Positions 34,784 to 49,349 are shown, numbered from the stretch's first letter. The stretch: DNA of 64,000 nt from Gossypium raimondii (GCF_025698545.1 NC_068569.1:9548001-9612000), one strand, 5' to 3'. The notes: a model not told the origin generated them from the sequence alone. Numbers and translations are program-made.

Positions 34784-37700
34784 AGGCCTGAGCAAATAAA
34801 ATTGAAAATATATCCAAGTCCAAAAATTATCGTTATTTGAAATCCAATTAAATCCTTTTTTTAAATTTAATCTATAATTAATGTTAATATCTTATGATAT
34901 AAAAATAATTTAAATTTTCTATTTAAAAATCAAAAGTTATCATATAAAAGTTATTAGATATTTTTATTTACTTGAAAAATTACTATTTTATAGAAATGTT
35001 GTTTGTCAAACAATATTCAAAAGTCATAAAACAAAATTCATTTTGTCAAAATAAAATTTTAAAATTAAAACTAATATAAAATTTCAAAGATTTTAAAAAG
35101 TCGGACCCTTAATAGTGGAAGTAAAAAATTTTAAAATTTTAAAAGCAAATGTAAAAACCAGTCATTTATCTTATTTTAAAATAATAATTTAAAACATCTG
35201 ACTGCTTCTTAATATTAAATCTTAAAATAGAAAAGATTAGATGAAATAATGATTTAGGTTGGAGTTTGTTAACCAGACCCTTTGCAGTTGTGCTGATTTG
35301 ACTCTTGCAACCGTTGCATTGGAGCAAGCTACCAAAAACACCCTTCTACTTTACCAAATTATGGTGAATAACATAATTACTGGCATTATGATGAGAATCC
35401 TAACTTTGTAAAATAAATTAGGACACCCAGGCTATCATCATAGTAGGCATATCTTCATCCAATGATTTCTACATTATTTATCTTCTGCTCAAACCTGCAT
35501 TATATAATTATTTTATTTTTTATGCATTTTTCAAAAAAATATATTCTCTTTAAGATTATATTTTCAAATTATTATGGGTGGAATTAAAACTCAATTATTT
35601 ATTTAATATAATTTTTAAATCTTAAATTTAACCCTTTGTAATTAAAAAAGATTGATTGCTTCATTTTGTGCGCACATTGTCGAACATATTCACATGCCCC
35701 TATTGATTAGACTTTTGAAAATGAAGAATGAAGAGGTTCACGGAGCCCCTAGTTTCATACTATATCCATGTGAACTAAAAGTATTGATATTTTTCCCCTT
35801 GATCCCATGATTTCTTTTCTCCAACAAATAAAAGAGCCCTCGTGGAGGATCATGTAAAGGTGGAGAAAAATTGCAAAAAAATTTTGTCAAGTTTATTAGA
35901 ATTTTTAATTTATATCAATACTCACATTTTTCATAAAAACGCTAAAAATTGTGGTGTGAGCTTAGAACTTACGGTGCAATTTTCTACAAAGTTGCTTAAA
36001 CGGATTAAACCAAATTAAAAACAAATAATTAAACTTACTCAATTCTAAAAAGTTGGATAGCCATAATTAAGGATGGCATCAGAGTAATATGAGCGACGCA
36101 GTTTTTTGTAACACTCAAATCCAATTCCGAAAAAAATCACCAGACCCAATCCTGCCTTGAAACATTACATGTTTAATGTTTTTATATTTGCGATATTAAA
36201 TAAAATACTTGTTATAAAATCATATAAAATTTAAAAAAAATAGATAATTAAAATATTACAAAGTATTGTACAAGTTTAAGTCGAGGAGTGAATTTGACCT
36301 CCATTTACTTTAAATTTTAAAACCTGATTTTCAAACCCCAACAAAATCAAATTGGATTGAAACCCGTCAAAGTCGAATTATTTTGTCAGTAGTACACATC
36401 ATGGTGTTTAGCAAATTTACAAATTTATGAAATATATTCAAAACCAAAAAACAAAAGTTCTTCACTTTTCTTATATTTAAGCCTTTGTTTTTGTATTGAA
36501 AGTTAAATTTTATTTTATGTAATAAAATATAAAATTTAGTTACATAAAATCATTGTTAAAAATAATATTTGGACCTTTACTTTTTCCGATTCAAGCTATA
36601 ATATTTGGTATGACAGTGATATAGTTGTTGCAAGCAATATAATCGCTCTAAAAGACCTTTGAATAAAGTTAGGGTAAATCAGTTTTACGCTTTATTTTAT
36701 GAAAGGACATTTGATATTTTTAATTAATATTTTAGATTTTATAAAGGTTTAAAGCAACACTACAATTTTCGAATTGAAATTTTAAACTATATTATTATTA
36801 GATACATGCAAGCTAAAAGTTTACGCGAATTAATCATCACAAATATTTCATTTATTTATTTATTTATCATCATTTTAATTACAATTAATCCTCTTTATGA
36901 CCACCTCTTTTTTACTATAAAATGTGGTAGTTATACACCTATATAACAACATTCTTATTAAGTTATAAAGTAAAATTTAAAGGTTACACTATTTGAAATT
37001 TAATCTCTACTTTTCGAATATGAAAATTTAAGTTCATTTATTAATAGTGTTAAAATTCTTCTATTAAATTGGTTGGCGTGGCATTCAAAAAAAACACTCA
37101 CTTGGTATCCAACATTGTAATGAACCTGAATTTAATAGAAAATTTTATTAGTGTCAACAATTTTAAAATTTCACATCAGCATTTTAATTAGAATAAAGTA
37201 TTTAGACTAACTAAAAACATTACAAAAATTGAGGTACTAAGTCAAAAAATAAAATATAAAGATTAAATTTTAAATTTAATCGAAATATAAAAATTAAAGC
37301 TAATATTTAACCTTTCATATATAATCTCAACAATAAAAGAGGGATTAGAAACTGAATTTAGCCATTAATTTCTCATGTAAAAAAAATTTTGATATTGGAC
37401 ATATGTCATGTAAGTAAGGCCTTAAGGCTTGTTTCGTAGTAGTATAATTTATTTTTATTTATATTTTATATTTTATTGAAATGATATATTAGCTAAAATT
37501 TATTTTTATTTCACTGATATAATTAAATTTACTAAATTTTGAGATAATAAGTTGTTATTATTTTATATATACTAAATGATTGTTATTGATATATAAACAA
37601 TAAAATAAAACATAAACAACGGATTTTACAATGAAATGTTGTTATAAAAAGGAAGTTATTATTACTAATAAAACTTTTACTTTCAGAATACTTAATAATA

Positions 37701-40700
37701 TTCCATATAAAAGCAGCAATTTAAACTACTAATATCGGAGTCATATATATATATATAATACGAGTATGTTTAAATTTCAAATGTCCGAAACCCATTCATA
37801 AGAGCTCATAACTTAATAGTATTAATCTCAAAGGCAGAGCAATGGGCCTGGCCTAGCATGCTACCTATCATGAGCCGCCTCTTCTTTATACTGCCAACAA
37901 CCCTACTATTTAAAATAAGAGTAAACTACACCATTAATCACTAAATTAGAGGTAAATTTTCATTTTGATCACTTAACTAAAAAAATTACAATTTAGTCAC
38001 TAAAATTTTTGAAATTGTTTTTTTTTATCACCCAACTATTAAATGACACTTTTTAGTTGGTATAATAATAATTTAAGTCCTCAAATTTTTTTTTATATTC
38101 TATCAAATTTACTCCTATTCTATATAAAAATAATTTAAAAACTCAAAATTATTAAAAATAAAAAGTTCTATATAAAAATTCTAGAAATATAAAATCTTGA
38201 AAATATTTTTGTTGAAGAACTAATATGTATGGGAAATAAAAAAAATCATCATTCAATGGAATCCAAGAGAAAATTAAAAACAAAACAAAAGAAAGTTAGA
38301 TCATTACATGCTTTCTCAATGTTTCTAAAAACTAAATTAATAATATCTTCAAGTCAAGCTACATGCCCCAAATAATATTGAAAATTGATATTACAAAGGC
38401 TTGTAAAATAGGCTCGATGTCATTTTTAGCCAAAATATAAATTTTACCACAAAATTTTCTTTTTCAAACTCAATCTAAAATTTTAATTCATTAAAATTAT
38501 TTTTTCAAAACACAAATTATAAAAATAAATTACATTCTGAATTTTCTCTTTTCCTATAACAAAAAGCTAGGTCAAGAAATAAAAGAGGTAAAAATAGAGA
38601 ACCAATAATTATGTTTAATTTTTCTATATTTTTTAAAGAATGGGTATTGAATATTTCTATGGAGATAGAAAAATTGGAGGGTTTAAAATAATATTTCCTC
38701 ATTTTCTCTCACTTATTTTTATTTTTATAGAATATTCAACACGAAGCTAATGACTAAATTGAAAACAAGACTTGATTGATACGATAAATATTTTAAGGAT
38801 CCAATTAGAATGTTTTAAAATTCGAGACCAATCTAAAATATTATCAATAGTTTAAGAATGTGAAGTACAATTAATTCTATTATTTTAAAATAATTTTATA
38901 CTAAAATTAAATTTTAAATAGATTAAAGGTAGATCTAATTTCTATAATGTAAAACTACTGTTGTGAGAGAATAAAGAAGTGAATAAATAAAATGAGAAGA
39001 AAACAGATTGGAAAATAAATAAGATATCACATTTATAAAAATAATTAAAACATGTTCACATTTGAAACTGAATATTTCATTTTCATGGAACGAGTCAAGC
39101 AACCATAAAAATAAATATAAAATATAATTAAGCGGTCTCTCAACTGTTCATACTTTTAAATTTTGGGGCCCCATCTCGCGCATTCTACGCACCTGTCTAA
39201 ATCTCAAGATATGTTAACGATAAATTAGGTAATGATTTATTTACGACGCAATTTCTCGTCTTAAACTTTTTTTTTTATTATAAAGAATATTGTACTTGGC
39301 CAATTTAATGCCATTTCTCGTGGTTTTGGGGACACAAGTTTTTGGAATCTTCTATGAAATTTTCATTTTTAAGTGTTTCTTTTTTAGAGCTCAGAATAAT
39401 GCTATATTTGGTTATCTTCTATACTATGAAACCAATAAACATATTTTAATTTAAAGAAATATTTATTTACATCAGATTTTAAATATTTTTATAATTTTTA
39501 TGATTAATTCAACCATTATAGTTCATGTTATATTAAATTTAAAATAAATTATTTTAACTATTAATATTACAGTGTTTAGATGGATATGATAAAAATATTA
39601 AATTAATTTAAATTTTACAACATCATAAAAATACTATAAAAGCGTAAGCATTGAAATTTGACTTCTAACTGCTTCAATTTTCTATCTAAAATAATTAGGT
39701 AAACCAGTTGAAATAAACCTAAATTTATTTTATTAAATGTTTGTTTTATACGAAAACTGAAAAATTAAACAAATTCGAGATTTAAAGAAACTTTGAAAAT
39801 ATAAATCCTTTTTCTAGTGGAAATACGAGTAATTTGTAATTTTAGATAAAAATATGTTTTCTTAATTTACGATAATTTTAATTTAACTAATATTGCTTCA
39901 TTTATGATACTTAACTTCAGTCAAATAGTTGTATTACAAAATTAACATTTTGTTATAGATGAGTCCAAGATTTCAGCCTTAACCAACTCACAAATTAAAA
40001 TTTTAAAATAAATAGCTTTTTACCTAGAAAAGGTTATGATAAACTATATTAACAGTAACCCAATTATAATTTTTTAATTTAACCGTCAACCAATTATTTG
40101 TATTTTTATCACTCTATTATAAAAATTACAAAATAATCTCTCGATTATTCAATTTTATCTTTTTGATCAATGACTATTTTAAAATTTTAAAATTTTCATT
40201 TTAGGTTAACTAATTGGTCACCAAATAATTTTCAAATTTTGCATTTAATTGAGGAAAAGCAATCCACATCTAAATGTACAATTTTACAATTTTAATTTTC
40301 AAGTCATAGAGAAAATAAATCGGGATAATGTTAGAGCCGTAAAACAAATTTTGATATTAAAATATGATAAATCAATATTTGTTATGTCGAATCATTAAGA
40401 ACAAAAACTAAATGTGAAAGTGTACTTAAATCCATTGATATATTGAAATATTCAAACATTGTAGTTTTAATCTTCTAAATTAACACGTACAAGGTAGCTT
40501 TCTATTTTATGACAATGAAATATCATAAAAGTTACGAATGTATAATTTAAAGACCATAACTCAATTTATAACTTTTATATATTAACCTTAATTTTAATAA
40601 ATCAAGTAATTATTTTTATTATATGTGTGATGTCTTATATTATTAAAAAATCTTTATCCCTCCTTCTATCATTAGTACAGTTAAAATTCGTCTTCACGAG

Positions 40701-43700
40701 CAAGTATGAAATAACATTACGTGACTTTAAGATATAATAAAATAGTAAAAGAAAAACACTTAGTAATATCCTTATAACATTTGTAGATTTTTATTATTAA
40801 ACTTATAGATATTTTTATTAGCAGCGGACAAAATGTTTATTTTAATATACTAATAAAATGTTTTGCCTATTAATGAACATGGTAATAATTTTTCGTATGG
40901 CATTTAAAAGTTTATTTTTGAAATAAGTAAAAAAATCAAAACATAATTAAACAGTGAAGTTGTTGTCTTTATTAATTGGACCGACGCGATCTTTATGCTT
41001 TACATATTCAAATTTTACAGAATACGGAATTCATGACTTCGATGCGTTTAACTTGTTCATATCTCAAGGTTAACAACATCCTTAAATGTGTGGCACTGGA
41101 CAAGTTCCACAATAATATTGATTTGTCGGCATTCTATTCAAACCGTTGTGACAAGTGCGCAACCCCTAAAAACACAAATACTAAGAAAATCCCCTTATAT
41201 TTTTCTAGAAACTCTAATCAAATCCAATTTATGTTTTCTCTTTCTTACTTTCTTTGATTGATGCGTGTACTCGTAAAATTTATACTCTGAATCTATTAAA
41301 TCTTATAGAATTATATGAATGAACGTAAGCAAGCTTTAAATTTTGACGATAGATTAAATAACATATTAGGGTGAAGATAGAAAATTTATTTAAGAATATT
41401 AGCATTAAATTTTAATTTTATGATAGATAGTGAAAATGTAAAATTATCATTTGAAAATTTTATATATTTATAATTTTGAAAGAATTTAAAAAATATCATT
41501 TTTAATGAGAGTCAACGTGTAGTTTTATTTTACTAATTTAAAAAACCTAAATAGAGAAATTTCTATTTTAGGCTTGGACCGCGGAATCAAATTTAGCAAA
41601 AATTAAAAATAAAGGAAAGTGATGTTGGTAAAGGAAAACTTCACAAGTTATGTACATCTTATCGCCATTTCATACATTACATTTGCAAAAAAAGGCATGT
41701 TTGATTGAATCCAAAATGCAAAAAGAAAAATTATATATGGAAGTCCAGCCAACCAAAATTGAATGGATTTCTTTTTAAACATCAGTGTGCTTTCCCTATA
41801 AATGAAATAGTAGCAGCAATAAGATAGATAGAAAGTGGACAAAACATTTACACAAAGGAAATTAAAGATTCTTCACATCATTAAATCATAATCACCCACA
41901 TTACTTTATTCTATATATCATCATCTTTTCATATCCCTCCACCACTTTTCCAATCTTCATTATATCATACTAAATAAATTATATGTAAGTAGTGGAATTT
42001 TTAGATTTACGAGTGGATTGTACATATAAAAGTTAAAAATATGTTTAAAAACTCCACTATATTTCTATTAATTGTGTTTAATGAATATGTTGTGTTGTTT
42101 TTGTTATTTTTACTAGAGATGGTAAAACTCGAATGACTTGATGGATTTCTGACTTATCCACTTCGAATTGAAAATATTTTTTTTCTCTTGAAAAGTGGAT
42201 ATGAGATGGGGCAGGGTGGATTTTTTTTTCTTTTGGATAATAAGTATGAAGTGGTTATGATAATTGTTTGTCCCGCTCTACCCTACTCCACTATATGAAG
42301 TTATCATTTTGCCCTTATATATTTTTATACCTGTATTAAAAGTTAAAATCATAATAATGTAATATAAAAAAAATCCATATTTTTCATGTTTAAATATTCT
42401 TTTGACTTTTTAAAAAATAAAATATTAAAAATAACTAATAAAAGTTAAATTAAAATAAAGTGCGCCAGAGTGTAGATAAAGTTCATAACAAAACAAGATG
42501 AGTAGTGAAGTAAAACGTGCCAATTGTGAAACAATAATAAATTTGATAACATCAACCTATGTTACTACCCCTAATTTCCATGTTGTATTTAAATTTATTT
42601 AATCAAATAAGATTTATAGTGATGACTCACATCACAAGAAAACAAAATAAAATAAAATGGTTGTTTGAAGGAGATTTAAGAAGAGATGAGAATTAGGAGA
42701 GAAGAAGAGAAGAAATGAGAGGAGGAGTGAAGGAAAATAGTATTAAATATGATCAAGAATTAATTATTTTTAATATATTGTACAATGTGCAAAAATAATA
42801 TAAATATTTTTAGGAATAAATGTAAATTTTATTTTATACAATACACACAAATTGTTTTTAGGATATAAATACACAATTATAAACATATAACATTTTAAAT
42901 ATAGTTATAATATAAAAATATGTTAATATAAGGAGAGGATTATACTGGTATTGAATTTTCAGATATTTTTATAATTAATATTTTAACAATTCAAATATTT
43001 AATATTTTTAATATAATTATATTTGTCAATAATATAATATTTTAACCGATGAAATATATATAGAATATTGTTTTTATTAATACTAGATTATGTCATACCT
43101 GTGGAAGAAATTTTTTAACAATAGATATATTATCTTCAAACTAAAAACATTTCCTTAAATTAGTGGTTGAAGTTTTTCTATCTTAAGATCTAAACTAGTT
43201 ATCAAGTATGCAACAATCAATACAGATTTTTCCTTTTCCATTTTTTTTAGAATAATTACATTCAAAATTGGTGTAAAAGATTAATGTGCATTGCCATAAA
43301 TATAAAGTTTAATTGAAAATTGGGAAATTTAAATTATTTTATTCTTTAAGCCCGTATAAATTGGAATGTTCCAATAATGAACTCAAGATTAATGGTAATG
43401 TAAGGGAATGATTAATGGAAACTTGAAATAATCATTTATGGAATTTATGCATATACAGATTTTCAAAAGAGTCTAATATTAAGGAATTTTAAAAAATTAA
43501 ACATAGTTTTATGCGATATAAATTGTTAGCATAATTTAAGACACATGTCCTATTGGTTTAATGCCAGATGTCAAACTCTCAACTTATACAACAAAGTGGG
43601 GTTTACGGGTTTGGTTAGAATGATATTGGATACTTATAGCTGTTATTGAGATATATGATGGAAAGTAATCACTTTTTAAAATTTAATTAATCGAAAAATA

Positions 43701-44640
43701 ATTTTAACCTTTGGTATGTGAAAATTTATTTTCTTTTTTGGAATCTAACTCTTTCTTAGAAGTTACTTTTTCATGAATATGACAATATGATTCTTATGGT
43801 AAAAAGTATGAAAGTTAAAAAAATGTTACAACAAAATTAACTCTAAACATAAAAGAAAGAAGAAGTTACTGCAGTATTCCTTTGTCCTCCTACTTGATTT
43901 CTTGTATTATTTTAACGGATTTTCGTAAATATTATATATGTAATTTTTAATTTTATTCAAAATCAAGTTTTATATATACATGATTTTACATGTACATTAT
44001 TTTTTTACAAAATATATGTAAGACAAATTTGAAATGATTTTCCTTTCATTTAGCATTATAAATATTTTTAAAAATATATCAATTAATTTTTATTAAATAT
44101 TTAATTCAAATATTTGTTAATAATAAAGTTTATTATAAAAATTAAACCTGTCAGCTTGGGTATAGTTATGCCCTATTTGTTTTCACTTCGTTTTGTCTTT
44201 TCAGAATTTTCGATTTTTAATGAATATGTTTTTCATTAAAAAATACATTAATATTCATATCTATACCAAATATTATAAAATAAATTTTCCGCAATCACAT
44301 TTTAAGTATCACATTCCAAATAATGAAATTCTATTAAAATCACAATATAAAAAACACCAAATACTACCTACACGTAAATCAATCATGCACTAAAATACAA
44401 TAAACTTGAGAAAACTATAACAAATTATCACATAAAGAGCAAATTACAATTTTCGTAATATTTTTCTTTTTATACAATTGAAGAAGGATAATGGAATTAC
44501 ATGGAATCGAACAAAACTCTCATTTCAACAACATATTACTATTGTCACCGGATAAGAAGTTGTTAACAATTTTTATAGCTTTATAATATCATAAATATGT
44601 TTAAAATATTTCATTTTATATAATTTTAACTATAAAAATT
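34784..44640. other. long gene-poor AT-rich region
   Basis: No gene is supported in this stretch. Dispersed-repeat relics are suggested by phrases that recur elsewhere in the window: 'cacttaactaaaaaaatt...tagtcactaaa' (37960-38010), similar text near 40080-40180 and 53230-53330, and purine-rich patches near 36060-36150 and 42120-42300. A weak fold-back may lie at about 36965-37320. Open frames such as 38517-38702 and 40976-41257 are AT-driven and match nothing I know; the latter begins without an ATG. Confidence 0.45.
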
Positions 44641-45152
44641 TAATGATAAATTTGTCCACTAACGTTTGTATGTTTTGTCAAAATTGCCCTAATTATATTC
44701 TTGAGTCTTTTTGCCATCAACATTTGTTCTTTTTTAATCTGCTTTTTAATAGATTTAATGAAAATATGGTTAAAAAGTTAATGGGGATGATGTGGAATTT
44801 CATATGTGGAGTATTTTAATGAGATATAATTTATTACTTAGATTACCCAATAAGATAATTACATGTGAAAATTAAAAATATTAAATTAAAAAATAACTCT
44901 TAATTTAAAGAAAATAAATATAATTATCTAAAAAATTAATTCAATAGAAAAATTCTTAAAAACAAACATATGAAATATTGAAACCTTTTGAAAGAAAATA
45001 AATATTGAAATATTGAATTTTTTCATTAATTTTGTTAGAATAAACGGATTGAAGAAAATAACAAAGGTTGATTGCCAAAAAAAAAGTTCAATAATATAAT
45101 TAAGGCTGCTAACGTTTATATGTTTTTGTCAAAATTGCCAAATTTATCATTA
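44641..45152. mobile_element. MITE, copy 1 of a two-copy family
   Basis: About 512 bp, homologous along its length to 57346-57855 (shared internal phrases such as 'taatgagatataatttatta' and 'cccaataagataattacatg'). Tips are 'taatgataaattt' at 44641-44653 and its exact complement at 45140-45152. The subterminal part of the right arm (45107-45139) lies in direct rather than inverted orientation; see the findings. There is no coding capacity. Long TIRs of this type occur in Mutator-like MITEs, but the superfamily is unproven. Confidence 0.75.
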
Positions 45153-46481
45153 AGTCTAAAAAAAATCATATTATATAAATTTTTGTATATGTTATTTTTT
45201 TTATACCGTTTGTATTTAATTATAGAATAACGACGCGTGGCTGAGTGAGATGGGCCTATTTGAAAGCAACAGTGGGGGTCGAATTCAAAACCGTGTGTGT
45301 GGTTTTTGTCTGAAATAGAAATTGGAGCATATATATTATTAATATTAATATAGTTGGTCTACCGACAGATTGTTTTGTCGCCGTTGGATTTGGATTTCAA
45401 CGATGATGTTGATGTTTGTCTCCGCAACTAATCTAAGAGGAGGATAAGAAATAACGACAAAACCCATTTCCCAATCAAACATGGCTTCATGTCAGAGATC
45501 TTATCCCCTTCAATTTGATATCTTAATTCGATTTTAGTTAAATTTAACATTATTTTTATTTAAATTTAATCATAATTATTTTTTTTTAAAATCACTAATA
45601 TAAGACAAGACAATACAATTACAAATACAAATTCATATTCGACCAACTATAATTTAGAATCAATTAATACAATGCACAACACATTAAGAACCGAACAAAA
45701 ACTAGACCGATTCAAAAGGAAACCTGACAAAGTTCACACAAGTCGATGCATACGGTGAAGGGAGACCAATACATCAAAACTGAAGATAGTGAGACTCAAA
45801 ATCGGGCTTTCAAGGTAAAAAAATAAAGTAGTAAAAATATTTAAATGTTTAAAAAATAATAAAAACAATAAAAAATTAGAATTGTATTTTGGAATAAGTC
45901 AAGCAATTGAAACATTATTAGAAATTCTATCACACGTACATGTGTGTGGAAACTACGATGTAGAACATATGAGTGTGTTTAAAATAACATACAATAAACA
46001 ATAAAACATATGGCTTGAAATTAATTAATAATTACATATGCAATGTGTATGACATTAAAATTAGATTAAATTGCGAGTAAACGAAATTTAAGCGTGTAAA
46101 TACATTAGATTAAGAATATTAAATGCATTACAATTGTTTATTATGGTGTTATCATCAATCTTGAGTTGATGTTGAGTTAACTTATGACACCAATTCAATT
46201 AATAATATTTCTAATATATACAATTGATAGAGGTAATAAGGTGTGCATAATAAAATTAAAATATGTAAAAATATTAAAATAAAATTTTGGGTGTGTAGTA
46301 ACTTTAAGGTTTTTCTAATACACTTTAATTGGATTCAAATCTCATCATATGTATATTTTTATTATTTGTTTTAAAACATAAAGACTAAAATACTCTCTAA
46401 TCGATAACTTTTTAAAATATAAAATACATTTTAATAAATTTTCTAACCGATTATTCCCAGGTTAACTCGTAATACCTATTT
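45153..46481. other. intergenic with a GC-richer patch and a repeat arm
   Basis: 45220-45500 is distinctly less AT-rich than its surroundings ('aacgacgcgtggctgagtga', 'gtcgccgttggat') and could be a decayed exon or promoter. The only ATG frame there (at 45481) codes for 18 residues. 45914-46405 is the left member of a direct repeat pair. Confidence 0.4.
45914..46405 (+). repeat. direct repeat, left member
   Basis: Related to 49350-49782 in the same orientation. Shared landmarks in order: 'tagaaattctatcacacg', 'gtgtggaaacta', 'tggtgttatcatcaatcttg', 'cttatgacacca', 'gtgcataataaaattaaa', 'aaatactctc'. By eye about three-quarters identical. The pair brackets the LTR-like element at 46482-49146. 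Confidence 0.65.
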
Positions 46482-47564
46482 TGTAACAACTCTATAGTCA
46501 CGGGTGTCAGAAAATGCATTTTCGAGATTTTGTTTTCGTAAATTAGACTCGTAAATATTTAGTTGTGTGATTTATTAGGTTTTGGTTAGGTGAATTTGTA
46601 TGAATTAAGAGTAATTAGGTATAAGGACTAAATTGTATAAAGGATGAAAGTTGAATTATATATTAAAGAAAAATTAAAAGGACTAAAGAAGAAATTATGC
46701 CAATGGTGAGGCGGCATAAAATGGAATTATTATAAAATTTAAAGTAAAATATATATTATGATATTATATAATATTAAAACTTAATGTTTAAGTATATATA
46801 TTATACTATATTATATTATAAAACAAAGAAATAAAAGAAATAGAAATAGAAAACGAAACAGAAGGAAAAAGAAAGAAATAAGGAGAAAGACAAGTTAGGG
46901 TTTTCAATTGTTCAAAGCTCAATTGGTTAGTTAATTTAGTCCATTTTTCTTGTAATTTTATGTTTTTGGAATTTCGGTATTAAATACTACCCAACTTATG
47001 TCAAAATTTTAGAAATTATTGAGTTTTTAAATGTTGTCTATATTGAATAATTTGAGTATTAGGATTAAATTGATAGATTTTAAGTTAGAAATGAAATAGG
47101 ATTGAATTGTAGAATAAATTATAAATTTTGAGTATTACGGATTAAATTGTGAACATTTCAAAATTTAGGGATTTATGTGAAATTAGAGAGTTAAATCTAG
47201 TTTAAAGTGGAAATTGAATGAAAATATAGAATTAATTGTGAAGAAATAAAGTTAGTCTCGGTTTAGGGACTAAATTGGAATTTAGGAAAATGTTGAATAA
47301 AAATTGAAAATATTCAATGTGAAATTGAATTGTATTGTATTAATGAATTTTAATTGTTTTAATTCCGTAGCTAACGTTGTGGCAGAAACCTCTACTAATA
47401 AGGGAAAAGATAAAGTCAACGAGGAATAGCTCGAAAATTCTGATTTGTATTTCTATAATCCGAAACTGGTTATTAATTGTTGTAATTTTTATTTAATGTA
47501 TATGTTAAGTGTTGACGTAAGTAATTGATATTTTGATAATTGATTGAATGAATTGAATTGGTAG

Positions 47565-47597
<33 letters not shown>

Positions 47598-47781
47598 AAT
47601 GGGTTATTTTTGAATTGGAATGATTATATGCGTAATTTTGTGATTATATGAAAAATTGGTATTGGATATTGATTATATCTGAAATGCGAAATTAAACTCT
47701 ATTAACTGTATCAGGCTAAGTCGGATATAGATGGCATGCTATAGGATTGGAAGAGTTTAGGGATTTCTTCGACTTCGAGTC

Positions 47782-47917
47782 GATGAGACACTGGGTGTTA
47801 ATTCACTACTTCGGATTAATTCGATGAGGCACTGGGTGCCAATTTACTTCGGTTTAGCCGATGAGACACTGGGTGTCAATTTATTTCTTCAAATTATCCA
47901 ATAAGGTACTAGGTACC
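47782..47917 (+). repeat. about 40-bp tandem repeat, four units
   Basis: 'gatgagacactgggtg' recurs at 47782, 47823 (gatgaggcactgggtg), 47860 and, degraded, near 47900 (aataaggtactaggta), a spacing of 37-41 bp, each followed by 'tcaattta..ttc'-like text. The array lies inside the LTR-like element. Confidence 0.8.
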
Positions 47918-48744
47918 AAACTGGTGTGTTTTGGTTGGATCCGTGTATCCGTCAGAGTCCGGGTCATGTTAATAGGGGTAATCAAATGAGATGATACTAT
48001 GATTGGTATTGGAAAACATTGAATGTGAAATGAAAATGAGGCACATGAATTGTGTATTATATTGTGAAAAGTTATTTGAATAGCAAATATGAGAATTGAA
48101 TATGTTATGAATGATGTGTTTATGAAATTGATTAATTGAATGATTAATGTTATGGTGTGATTAAATGTATATATTGTAATATATTGCATTTAAATTATTT
48201 AGATTATAGAAATACCACTGAGTCGTACGGTTTTGTTTTCCGTGCGTAGGTTAGGTACTTAAGTTTGATTACCTCAGCATCCATCAACGGTCCCGAACTT
48301 AAAACGTGGTGATGTATATCTCTTTTTGTGTCGGCATGTACCTAGGACGTCTAAATGTTAAATATTTTGTGGATTGATTGTAAATAAGATTATAAGTTAA
48401 TATTAGTTGGTTATACACATATGAGATGTGTTATGTTAATTAAGGCTATAATATGGCATGTTTTAAATTAGTGCATAAATGAATATGATATAGGCAAATT
48501 AGAATGAATTTGGTATCTTTACAAATTTGATTTGAATGATGTTTAAATTAATATGTTTTGATAATATAATTGTGGTACATATGAGGGTACATTGGTTAGA
48601 CATCTAGGTTGATTATTTTGACATGTTTTGAAGGTATTTGATCGTATTTTGAATTGGTTGAATAAATGATCTTAAAGTTGCTTGGTGTTCAAGATTGCAG
48701 TGAATTGGTAAACTTGATGTCTAAGAAGGTTCATTTTAAGTCTA

Positions 48745-49075
48745 CACGGCTAACACATGGGCATGTGGTTTGGCCGTGTGTCCCATGCAACTTAAAAATT
48801 TCAAAACAGAATTCTCGTGTATTTTTACACGGGCAGAGACACGGACGTGTGTCTCAACTGTGTGTGGCACACGGCCTAGCACACAGGCGTGTGACTTGGC
48901 CGTATGAACCTTACACCTTAATATTGTAAGTCAGTATGCTCACACGGCCTAGCCCACAGGCGTGTGACTTGGCCGTGTGACATAAGTCAGTGAGCACCCA
49001 GTTTTGGACATGGCCTAAGACATAGGTGTGTCTCTTGACCGTGTGAGCCACATGGCCTGGCCACATGGGCGTGCA
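48745..49075 (+). repeat. array of 'cacggcc/ggccgtg' palindromic blocks
   Basis: At least four blocks have the form 'cacggcctag...cacaggcgtgtgacttggccgtgtga', with variable spacing of roughly 40-85 bp. Each has complementary ends (cacggcc / ggccgtg) and could fold as a hairpin. They are much GC-richer than the surroundings. The open frame 48666-48929 across them reflects repeat composition. Confidence 0.75.
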
Positions 49076-49349
49076 TCCCCTATTCTTTTGAAAATTTTTG
49101 ATGTTTTTGGAAAAAAAATTTAAGTACTTGGTTAGGGGGTGCTACATTTATGATCAAGAGTTTAAACAATAATATAGATTTATATGGATTTAGTGAATGC
49201 ATTGTCAACAACCTTTTTGTTTTAAAACTATTAATTGCTAGTTCTTTATTGTCACATTGACTTTCAACTATAATGTTACCTTTGATAATTTGCATATTCG
49301 GATAATATTTAAAATATATTACATTTATATAAATGTTAAAAATTAATAT

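Larger units (their letters stand above)
46482..49146 (+). mobile_element. cotton-type LTR retroelement, solo LTR-like
   Basis: The 2665-bp segment starts TGTAACAACTC and ends GGGGGTGCTACA, an inverted tip pair with one mismatch. It contains a (TA)14 run (47565-47592), a 40-bp tandem repeat (47782-47917) and an array of 'cacggcc...ggccgtg' blocks (48745-49075) that I associate with Gossypium LTR elements. No gag or pol frame and no second LTR are visible. Flanks are 'tattt' on the left and 'tttat' on the right, so no clean target duplication, and either the ends are slightly misplaced or the copy is old. The - strand open frame 47881-48189 inside it is not a gene. Confidence 0.7.

Noticed and set aside
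40976..41257. 93-codon + strand frame
   Set aside because: It starts at TTG rather than ATG, has no known motif and lies in AT-rich DNA without promoter or splice context.
47881..48189. 102-codon - strand frame
   Set aside because: Lies wholly inside the LTR-like element with Ile/Thr-rich, repeat-driven composition and no retroelement domain.
46482..49146. Full LTR retrotransposon with internal genes
   Set aside because: No gag, protease, RT, RNase H or integrase frame and no second LTR in range.
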